From Bugulina stolonifera (taxonomy: Eukaryota > Bryozoa > Gymnolaemata > Cheilostomatida > Bugulidae), in assembly GCA_935421135.1 (NCBI GenBank), contig OW285196.1, forward strand, positions 5,875,001 to 5,939,000: a stretch of 64,000 nucleotides of DNA. Reading direction: 5' to 3'. Of this stretch, positions 40,317 to 50,500 are shown one piece after another; the stretch's first letter is position 1; the number at the start of each line of letters is the position of its first letter. The position numbers and the translations under genes are program-made. The notes below the pieces were generated by a model. That model saw nothing but the letters and a program-made list of their open reading frames with translations. It was not told the DNA's origin and did not search any database.

Positions 40317-41072
40317 CGCTGCTACTACTGCTGCCGCTGCTACTACTGCTGCTACTACTGCTGCTACTACTACTACTGCCACAATTGCTGCTACTACTAC
40401 TACTGCTGCTGCTACTACTACTACAGCTGATACTACTACTACTACTGTTACTACTACAGCTGATACTACTACTACTACTGCTACTACTACTGCTGCTGCT
40501 ACTACTACTACTACTACTGCTACAATTGCTGCTACTACTACTGCTGCTGCTACTATTAATACCACTGCTGCTGCTGCTACTACTACTACTACTACAGCTA
40601 CTACTACAGCTACTACTAGAGCTGCTCCTAGAGCTACTACAATAGCCATTGCTACACATACTACTACAGCCACTACACCAGGTACTACTAGAGTTACTAA
40701 TACAGCTATAACTACCAGAGCCACTACTATAACCACTACGAAAGCTACTACAGCGACTACCACAGCTGCTACTATAACTGATACTACGGTTACTGCTAGA
40801 GCTACTGCTACAGCTACTACAACAGCTACTGTGGCTTTTATTGCCTCTACCGTTCCTCCTCCTATTACTATTGCTCTTCCTACTAGTGCTGCTGTTACTG
40901 CTCCTACCATGGCCACTGCTGCTGCTTCTACTACTTCTACTACTACTACCACTGCAGCTACCAGTGCCGCTACTACAACTGCTACCACTACTGCCACTGC
41001 TACCACTACTGTTGATGCTATAACCCTGTAGCTACCGCCGCTACTGCTACTACCCCTGCTACTACTACTAGT
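39903..41072. repeat. Long CTA/CTG triplet array, partly decayed
   Basis: About 1.17 kb of ACT, GCT and ACC triplets. The left part (to about 40620) shows higher-order repeats, such as ACAGCTGATACTACTAC recurring near 40070, 40155, 40205, 40432 and 40460. The right part is diverged but keeps triplet phase with C at the second position. One plus frame is open from 39877 to 41030 (threonine/alanine-rich), and minus frames are serine-rich or valine/alanine-rich. I treat all of these as repeat-derived. Confidence 0.9.
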
Positions 41073-43380
41073 GCTAATGGGAGCCACATTAAAATTAATT
41101 GAATACCACATCATCGGTAGAACCAGACAATAATTGTATATGTACATCTCTTCAGTTTTAAATTTCATTCAGCAATGATGAGGGTCCAGATGACTGATCA
41201 GGATGCAGAAAATCAAGGTGCACTAAATGTTAATGAGACTTAAAAGGACGAAGTCAGAGTACAGCACTGGCTTCAGGCTGACATCTGCCTACAGTTTGCA
41301 TTCTTAGTGCCTGCAGGTCATCGCTGCTAATCTATATCCAATGACAGGGTCTCAGAGCAAGTCCAGTCTGACAAAGGCTACCCATTTCAAACATTTGATC
41401 ATAAACTTTCACAACTCAATGACCGAGTCAGCCAAGATTGAGTTGAAGTAGAATTAACATATTATTACAACCACAATGAGCTCTACAGTTGTTTCTGGTA
41501 CCAATAATACTCTAGAGGTCTCTGTTGTGTATCTATAAAGGATGAGCCCTGAAAGCCCACTCTTGCTTTGTTTCGAGAAGAACAGCTGAGTTCCAGAAGA
41601 GCAGCAGGATTCTATTGTGGTTTATGACCAGATTATTAAAGTCTGTGTAGTAGTAGCCGATAGTTAATAATATAATATATAAGAAGCGCGTGTGCTCACC
41701 TAGAGTTCACTCATAAAAGTGCCAGAGCATCAAAGCCACCGTCCAATCCCCTAGTCTGCTCCCTAGTCACTAGCAGCATTCGGTAGAGTTGCTTTCCATT
41801 CCGTTGCTCCCGATGTCAACACAGACGACTGTCATAGACGTATAGTCTTACAGTCTGTTATTGCAATCTGAAGATACCTCCAGATGTGTTTGGGGGCATT
41901 CAGTACAGTACAGTAGTGTGCTGTGCTGTCTTGGTCTGTGGTACTCAAATGTATTGATCATAGTCAATTGATATGGAAATGTGCTGTGACAGCCCTAGGG
42001 CTTAGATGTATTCATTTCAGTTGAGCTAGAGCTTCCACAGCAATTGTAATAAAATCCGTAATGAAGCCTATGGTTTCCATATTGCCAACCAGGTCTACAA
42101 TCTTGTTGTTGTAAATTGCTGTTCATGATTTATTACTGTGTTGTACATTTCACCAACTAGGCCCATAGTTTGCAGTCAGAAACTGATGAAGTAGTAGCAT
42201 ATATATATTTGCTCTTTTTGGTTGACATGGAAGCAGATTTCTTCTTGCTTCCGATTCAGTAGCTACTAATAAATCTTCTGCTACAATAAAAACCTTTGTA
42301 GGCAGAATAAACAGGCACTTGACAAAGGAATGAGGGCTGCAGGACTGCAACAGGGCAGGTATAATAATAATTCCCATGGTTCCAAACATGACAGTGAGTA
42401 TTCTCCAGCGGCCTGATTGATCATTCATTGATCATTAGCATTAGTTATCGGATTTACAGCAAGCATTAGTTGGAAGCAATAGCTAATAAGTAAGTTCACT
42501 AAATTTAATACCAATCAATAACAACACGAAGAAAGCATAAAGATATGATAATTATTATTATAATTATTATTAATAATTTAATACATGTTGTGATGATAGC
42601 GAAACTTCCAATTTTGAATTTTAATAAATATTTATTCAATACATACATGTACACTATGACTATTTAGGCCTTAAGTACTATAACTATTAAAGATATACTA
42701 ATGAAATGTAAATAGTAATTATCATACTATGATATTTTAACCAGTGAAGTTGAAATTTAAATTAATAATATTTTTAAAATATTAATAATATAATTTAATA
42801 TTACATTTTAATTTTTATATTATCCTATTAGGCCTACTTTTAGTGATTCAACTGATTTCTACCTGATGTTGTGATAGCTTGATTTCGAAATCCTAAATTA
42901 AAATTTAATAAGTTGTACTACGCTTTTCCTTCATTCTAGAGAGTAGTTCATAAGTAGAGAAGTATTTTCTAATGATGCATGTTGAATTCACTTTAACTAA
43001 CAGGAACGCTATTGCATTGCAAATAATAATACTCGCTAGCTTGAATTTCTTGCCAGCTAATATCAATCTCTAAATTATGTAGCTGATGCAAGTCTTGTTC
43101 ACATATCTACGGTGCTATCACAAAGCATCCTAAACTTCAGTCTAAAATTATTTCTATGCAATAGAAACATTGTGAGTTTCACTTTGCTGGGCACAAGAGA
43201 AGACAACTCCAACTGCACTGTTAAAATGATCAAGAGAAGACAATCACTGCAACAAAAGCTGACTCTTGGAAAACATCACATTTAGCCAATGAAAAAGTCA
43301 CACATTGTGGCCTTCATCATTAATGAATCATGCTTCAATGATTATTAACCCAATGCCTACAGTGGTAATTCTTTTAAAAT
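41073..43380. other. No gene seen
   Basis: Mixed unique DNA with a very AT-rich part (42540-42850). Short open frames only. GAGAAGACAACTCC-like motifs occur just right of this stretch. Confidence 0.45.
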
Positions 43381-43391
43381 AATGCACCGCA

Positions 43392-43424
43392 TTGTCATTT
43401 CAGGGGACCCCCCTGAAATGACAA
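43392..43424. repeat. Perfect 15-bp hairpin with 3-base loop
   Basis: Arms 43392-43406 (TTGTCATTTCAGGGG) and 43410-43424 are exact inverse complements around ACC. The downstream text (GACATATTTTTGTAA, then GTAGTTGT) resembles the inverted flank of the hairpin at 10850. Confidence 0.8.
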
Positions 43425-43778
43425 CATAGCGAATTGACATATTTTTGTAATGCATACTGTAGTTGTTTTTGGCCAGGGATGGGCTGTATATTATATAAAG
43501 TTTTCAGCACTACACAACTTGCAGGTCTTATTATTTTTCTCCTCCTATTGGTTTTTTCTTTGATGTGCTTTCACTGTATTTCAGTTCATGGCTATATCCA
43601 CTTGTTTTTAATGCCTTCTGGTACGGTTGTATGTTGGAGTTGAAGGATTGTTCATCAGATGAAATAGCAGACAATCTCTGTTGATAGAAAGTAGTATGTT
43701 GCGTATAATGTTTGGTGGATGGTTGGACTCTTTGTGGACATATGAGATTGTGTTATTAGGCTTCATGAAGGGTCTGTA

Positions 43779-43940
43779 TTGTTCTTTGTACTGTTCTTTG
43801 TTAAGGAAAAGAATTTGTATACATTTGTATCATTCGATATTGTTGAGTTCTACCCATCTATCACAATAGAATTGTTGAGTTCAGCCTGGGATTTTGCATC
43901 TAGCTCAGAAATAATTGATAATGATCTTGCATATTATGAT
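43779..43940 (+). pseudogene. Reverse transcriptase fragment (motif A region)
   Basis: The frame reads TFVSFDIVEFYPSITIELLS and continues into an alanine-rich helix. F-D-[IV]-x-x-[FL]-Y-P-S-I is reverse-transcriptase motif A, with the first catalytic aspartate, in the form typical of Penelope-like and some non-LTR elements. The similarity ends at about 43940; the YxDD motif and the other domains are absent. It is a small decayed fragment beside a GC-rich block. Confidence 0.65.
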
Positions 43941-43954
43941 CTAACTGGTTTTAG

Positions 43955-44115
43955 TCATCTTTTGTCCAACCCGACCTATTTTGGGCCGGCCATTAGGCTT
44001 TTGGCCGCCATATTGTTTTGCAATTTCCGGACGACACTACATGGTCTTTTTACGACACTACGCCGGCCTTTTTACCGGAACTTCCTCCGGAAGTTCTATT
44101 ACTCTAATATAAAGG
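43955..44115. other. GC-rich block with inverted words
   Basis: GC-rich relative to its flanks, with GGCCGGCC, repeated ACGACACTAC and a short hairpin GAACTTCC..GGAAGTTC (44078-44096). It cuts off the reverse-transcriptase fragment and ends just before the segmental duplication at 44226. Probably a small element; not identified. Confidence 0.45.
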
Positions 44116-44225
44116 GCGATGTTTTTTCTGTTTGTTGTCTCAGTTCTTGCTTGGATCTCAATAAAGACACGTCTATACTTATATACAGAGACTTTCACTT
44201 CGTAGATAGGTCATTCTAGTTGTTA

Positions 44226-45840
44226 CGGTCCCCAACCTTGCAACATAAACTGCTTACTAGGTCGGATCACTCTCTTTCTCAGTATAGCATACAAGCAATG
44301 ACTAGGGATCATATGGGTCGTCTTTGGTAGTTATTTGACTACTAGTACCTGTAAATCTTTCATGTAATGAGAAGGCCTAGCACCACTCATAGGCACTTTA
44401 TTTTAGACTCGAAAGTTGTCTCAGGACGACAGTACCAAAACCCAAAAACCATTACAATATTATGATATTGAGTCTAAGTTTTCACATTTCAGATTGAATG
44501 ATCATTGGCTATTCCAGAACATGTGATCAACATCATGAAACAGTCACATTATAATTACACATTGTATGTTTACAGTATCCAATGCACATCCACATGATGG
44601 CCTGCCTAGAATAACAGGGAATGTTACACTCAAAGCCTTTAACTCTGAAGGGTTTTTCAAAAAACTCCATGCACACCTCCTGCCTACCTCCTGCCCACGC
44701 CATCAGCACGACATCCAAGGTCACATGATGCTGACCGGAACTAAGCTAACACCACGCTGCCAAATCCCAACCTACATGTATCTTCTTGACGTCACAACCA
44801 ATGATATATCAGAACCAGTTTTGATCAATGCAATTGAACGGTTTTATATGACGAGGGTATGTAAATCATTTTCAACAGGACGGGTTGAAGTTGATTTGTT
44901 AAATAGTTTGTGAAAAACAAACTTAACCACCCTATTTCCAACATTGTTCCCAGGTAGGAAACCATTGATCTAAATTAATAGATCTGGATGTTTTCCAATT
45001 TAGAGTGGACAAGGAACTTCACCGATGGCCAAGTTACTCACTGATGTAGCCCAGAAGCATTATAAGGCTGGATCCCATTCCTAACAGCACCAATGATTTT
45101 GTACATGACTGTGCAGGGGCAAGTGAGATAACAAAGGTTTCAATTTTAATTCAAGCCATCTGGCACATAAAATCAATTGCAGAACAGGTTGAGTTACATA
45201 TAAAATAGTGTAGCTTTGTATTATAATACACACATGGTGAGTTGTTAATTGTCGATCATCTTACAGTATCAGGGTACTGAGAGAATAAATTGACTACATT
45301 TATAATAGAGTGATCATCATAATGAACTTATTAATTTCTACAGCAAGAGGGAAACATGATAACAGAAAAGACTGTGAAGTCAACGTTGATTAAAATAGTC
45401 ATCATTACACAATTCTGCTAAAATATGAGCTACTCTTAAATACTTAGAGCTGAACAGATCTGATGATGAAATACCATCATTAGAACAGCTTTACGTTTAC
45501 AGCATATACATGTAAGTCTTGGCTATCAATCCATTTCTATGTTGTTTTGATCTGTTGCACCCGTCTAGAAGATTGCTGAATCATTTCTCTTTGAGGGGTT
45601 GCAATGATGCTGGGTTTAGTAGAAACCCAGAAAATTGTTGATTATACCAGATAATTTGTCACTGTGGCTTAGAAGGTCAGAGTAATGCTGGTATTGTCTG
45701 AAAACCAGAAAATTGTTATTGCCAGAAATTTAGTGCTTGTGGCTGAAGAGGTCGGAATGATGCTGGCATTTTTTGAAAACCACATAATTGTTATTAACAG
45801 AAATTCTGCCCTAGCGACGTAGGTGGGAATGATGTTGGCT
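44226..45840 (+). repeat. Segmental duplication, copy 1
   Basis: Collinear with 58170-59842 at high identity from GGTCC..CCTTGCAACA to GGGAATGATGTTGGCT. It includes a 58-codon open frame (from 44566) shared by both copies with a few substitutions, and ends in a tandem repeat of about 76 bp (45600-45840). The downstream part is related to a third copy at 56490-57424. Confidence 0.9.
45600..45840 (+). repeat. About 76-bp minisatellite in duplication copy 1
   Basis: Units marked by GGAATGATGCTGG recur near 45604, 45682, 45758 and 45826, with AAAACCAGA-AATTGTTATT between them. The same units are in the copies at 56820-57090 and 59515-59860. Confidence 0.75.
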
Positions 45841-46244
45841 ATATAGTATGTTGGAAAATTTGTGCAACACGCGTTTCTCTAACATCAGGACTCCATATAC
45901 TAATGTTGATTAGGCTAGTTTGTGAGCCCTACAATATGTCCACACTAAATGAAAATAGTGCTCAAACTATAGGCTATGTCAATAAATAATAATGTTTATC
46001 TCTCCATAGAAATGATTTTGATTCAGAAAAGAGACATACAGGGGGAGAGCAGTGAAAGTTCAACATAACAGTATATTTAATGATCAGAGCAAAAGCGGAA
46101 CTACTACACACAACTTCCTTACAGAAACGGCACTACAGCTTGGTACATTATTGTAAGCCATAATATGCAGTGCTTGTATTGCTAACATGTCTAATTATTA
46201 GTAACAGTCAGCTACGTGTTAGAGAATCACATACCAGATATTGA

Positions 46245-46460
46245 TAACTCACCAATCAATTTGTAGATACCATACAGCATTCTAACATAATATACATGAT
46301 GTAGTACTTCATCATTTAACTTTGGGGGAGTTTGAGGATAGGACTGTAGCTGAGTTCCATTGGTACACGAGACCACTCCATCAATACATACTGGACCTAC
46401 TATACCTGTGTTCATATTTAGTAGGCGGAGCTTTCTGTTATTATCATCAGCAACTCAGAG
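46245..46460 (-). pseudogene. Broken copy of the 3' part of the NHL exon
   Basis: Aligns with 49025-49215 of the intact gene. It reads VADDNNRKLRLLNMNTGIVG, keeps the final YKL-type end and retains the GTGAGT donor at its 3' edge. An in-frame TGA replaces the codon before VAD, and there are several small length changes in the linker. The rest of the propeller and the downstream exons are missing here. It is the remains of a tandem paralogue. Confidence 0.8.
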
Positions 46461-46640
46461 ATTGTTGCTGCCATTCCATTAATATATATACAATGTCTAT
46501 TTTCTTTTTCAATATATGACTTGAATGTACAGTATATCTACGTAGATGCCAGTGAAGAAATCAATACTGGAAACTGGCATGAAATAATTACTAACATGTA
46601 TTGAGAGAAGACAATTCAAAACCTTATCAAATAGAGTAAT
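46461..46640 (+). repeat. Segment shared with 57800-57990
   Basis: Contains TGC(C/T)ATT(C/T)CATTAATATA and, later, ACTGGAAACT..CATGAA and GAGAGAAGACAAT, in the same order as 57820-57960. It extends the segmental duplication beside the NHL pseudogene fragment. Confidence 0.6.
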
Positions 46641-47461
46641 AGACTAATAAAATGCATGATCCTGAAACGTTAAATATTTAATTATAGATAATCAAATATC
46701 TAACGTTTCACGCTGAAGGATTATTGGCTATCCCAAAACCTGCCGATCTTTTATTCCGATAGTTTTTAGCTATGTATTAGCATACATAAGATAAACAGTA
46801 CTAACTAATAAACTGTGCAATTCATCAGTTGTAATAAAATTAATATTTAATGTACTAACAAGTTGTTGATTCATTTTCTCACTTACCAAACAATAGCAGT
46901 TGTTCATGATTATTATTTTTGTTAACGAATGTTGTACTAAGCGGTTCTATTTCAGAATTAAATGTATCTGAATTAAATTTACTGATTATTACCCATTTGT
47001 TTCTAAGTCTCACATACAATTATACACGCATGTACATTATTACATGTATATGTTGTACTTTTTATGAAGGTTAATGTACGTCTACATAATTGCATCAGTT
47101 CCTCTGATACTGAACTGAAGGTACTGATCTGTACTGTGCACCTTGAGATGGATATATAGTTAAATGCATGTATCAGCTCATACGTTTGACAACTCACTGG
47201 TAGATGCATATTGTACAAATAAAGTTAGAAGCAACATTTAGTAATCCCGAGGGGCCTACATGAGGTGACATTCAAAAACCGTGTAGCGTTGGCCTCCCCA
47301 TAATAGTAGTCAATGTACCCAAGTATAATTTGTAACGTTGTGATTATGTCAATATTAGCGTGGATGTTAGGTATGTGTATTAAAATGCAACGCGGCGAGT
47401 ATGGATGACCACAAATTTAAGTGACAAAATGTGTCCTCTCCGACACAAACAGCTTACTGGA

Positions 47462-47573
47462 TTACACACATTTGTCTTGGTCAGTATCGTACGTCATGTT
47501 ACTGTTGGAGCAGCTGGAGAACAGAGCTATCTGTACAGATTCTCCTTCAGAGTTTTTCTTGGCATCAACCAAC
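47462..47573 (-). CDS. NHL gene exon 7: terminal exon
   Basis: Begins after TTATAAG and ends with TAA at 47464-47462. Reads KKNSEGESVQIALFSSC and ends TDQDKCV. A similar ending (ERESVQIVLSSSC, then VNTDACN) occurs at 56131-56024, which supports this stretch as genuine coding sequence. No nearby AATAAA was noticed. Confidence 0.6.
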
Positions 47574-50500
47574 CTTATAAAATAAGTGGAATAAGTTGTA
47601 CTATAGGTATTACAACAATATATGCGTATAATCATTGCTCTCAATATCTGGTGATTCGTATTATTTTATTGCCCACTAATCTATCACGCAGAATACTTAC
47701 GGAGGAGTTTGAGAAAAGATGACCATTTCTGTGCACATATCAGGCTTCTGCTGGAGCCTCTCTTTCAGCAGATCAGTCAGAGTAGAGGGTGGTGTCACCA
47801 CATCAGCACCATAGACTTCATCCGTTGGCCAATAGACAGTCAGAAGGTCCTCATCACATACAAACCAAGGTTCTTTAGCAGAGGACATGGTGCAATCTTC
47901 AATGAAAGAATTCATCTTATGAGCTGGACTAGTTGTCAAGAATCCTATTTTAAAAGGAACCTACTAGAAATTTGAATTATTGTGGAAATAGCAGCAGCAT
48001 TGTTCTATAGAAAATAAAATGATGCAATAGAGGCTGCCTATTAGGGCGTAATGTACAATTACAATAATTATCCCAACATTTACATTTTACAGGAATTTAC
48101 CTTTAATACAAATTTCTTCAAACTGGCTCTTTCTCTGTAGGAGAACAGATTGAAGTAATCCTTGGGTATTGTTGTCTGATACAGATGAACAATTAGTCTC
48201 ATACTCTGCCTTTAACACTAGAGTTCTCATCAGTGGAGAATCTACAAATAATATTATATAAAACTCCACGTAACATGATACATAATGGTTCACAGGCTAT
48301 ATTATTTTGGACGGCAAAAATAAGAAAAATGCATAAAAATTACCTTCCACCAGTATACATAGTGCATAAATGTTGTAGAGGTTTGTATATAATGCATTCT
48401 ACAAACATTGCATACCAAGATGTCTAGGAACAGTTGAAAAATCCTATTAGTAGTAATTATTGCATAATTTGACCGAACCTTAATCAGAAAACCAGTTAGC
48501 AATTACCACACTAACATTTACTGTCAATGTACATGGTATGTATGTATGGATAAAGTACCACATACTGTAAGCATAACAGCTTTTGTTATTACAAACACAA
48601 TCATTATACTTACACTTTACTTGAGTTTGGATATCAAATTAAAACTTACCGAGAACGTGGACATAATAGCTGCAGTTTCCGTGTTCTGTGTTCCGTGTTT
48701 CAAACTGGTATACTCCACGAGGTAGGGAAGCAGCATCTCCACAGTGCAGTCTGACAACTGCTGTTTCTTGATCAGGGTTAATGTGGGCTGTCATGTTGTT
48801 ATCCGGACAGTGATATTGGACAGGAAGGTCACTTTCTGTTAAATTTAGTAAACAGATTAAATAGTCTACAACAACTCGTCTTGACCAAAGACTACAGACC
48901 TCACACACTATAGAGTTTGTATAGCTAAACAGACTGATGGATTAGTGACCCAGCGTTGAATAAATTTGTAAAATGGACATGAATATAAGAGTGCTTAAAG
49001 ATTCACGTCATACATGTTGCTAACTCACCACTAAGTTTGTAAATACCATTGCTCAGTCCATAGTACACTTCATCATTTGCTTCAAAAAGAGATAGAGGAG
49101 CAGACGGTAGCCGAGTTCCACTGGTACACGGGAGCATTCCATTAGTACAAACTGGTCCTACTATACCTGTGTTCATATTTAGTAGGCGGAGCTTCCTGTT
49201 ATTGTAATCAGCAACTAAGATGAGACCTTCTCCCACTTCTATTAGCCCAATTGGGTAGTTAAACCTAGCGGCACTAACACTACCATCAACGTACCCAAGA
49301 GAGGTTGAACCAGCAATTATAGTGTTTGTCGCAGTTCCACTGTTTAGCCAGTTTACTTCCATGATGGAATGCCAAGTAGATACAAGAAATATATTGTCTA
49401 CCCATAGCATACCACTTGGGTATCTAAAACCTGAGTTAACAACTGTGCTCAACTCTCCAGTATATAAATCTACAGATCTTAGTGCATGATTAGCGAAATC
49501 TGTGACTAACAGTTTGCCTGGGTTCCTAACATCTACCTCAACATCCCATGGGCTATTTAACTTCCCAATACCAACCCCTCCTTCAACATAGCCTGGGGCA
49601 CCACATGTCCCTGCTAATGTCTGTAGCTGATTATCTTGTCTGTTTAGAATCTTCAAACAAGCTCGACTCTGGACCACTAGAGCAACATGGGTGGAGTTAA
49701 CTTGTGTGAAACCAGTTATTGGTGCCGCTGGAATAGTTGCAAGAGTTGAAGTTGTCTCTCCATCAGTGTTTTTAAGACATTGTATTGTGCTAAACAGAAA
49801 ACTCCCATCATTCTTGTACAGATCCAAAGCAATATGGTAGACAGGGCTAGAAGTTTGTAAAAACTTCTCTGACTTGTTGAAAGTTATGCTGTAAGTACAT
49901 AAAAAGCAGAAATATAATTCAAAGCATATTATATTATTATAAAATTAATAATACGATCATCGCTTTTTTGTAAGATCAGTTGAGGGGCTTCTTACATATT
50001 TCAGGTTCCCCCCCTCTCACCTTCTCACATGCTACACAGTACTCCCATTGCATTTGCTTGACATTTTATTAAAGTCGTGGTCAAATGTTTAGTGGATTCT
50101 GCTTCTTTTTATTATAATAGTGTCTTTGCCTGACCTAAATGTCAGGCACAGGTCAGCTGGCTAAAATATTTTCCGGCCCACTTTTGTCACAGAGTCGCGA
50201 ACACACCGGCCTGGTCTGAAAGCCCAATTCTCATTTCTGTGCAAAAAACCTAGGTGTGCCGATGAGCTAGGGTTGGTTTTCTCAGACCAAGCGAAATTCC
50301 ATGTCAATAGCCCTTTGAGCCTAGGCAGATCAACCATCTTAGAATTTTTATTTGCGACCAATGAAATTTGGAGCAGCTCTGCACAGAACAGTTATGCAGG
50401 TATAAAATAAGATAACATTTCGGACAACCTCCAGATAGCAAGTTGCAACAGATGATGCCATAGGGTGTTCGGTGCTTTGGCAATTTTTTACATGTGATGT

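Noticed and set aside
39895..41168. Open frames of 254 and 420 codons on minus and 204 on plus
   Set aside because: Serine-, valine/alanine- or leucine-only readings of the CTA/CTG triplet array; no real protein composition.
44566..44913. Protein gene shared by the two duplications
   Set aside because: The shared open part is short, and the reading diverges after about 58 codons in copy 2; similarity follows from the duplication itself.
47701..47944. Likeness to the N-terminus of acyl-CoA synthetases
   Set aside because: Only a few residues fit (a DLLKER-type helix), and splice phases tie the exon to the NHL gene.
50161..50361. 66-codon minus frame in intron 2
   Set aside because: No motif recognised and no splice support; probably transposon-derived noncoding DNA.
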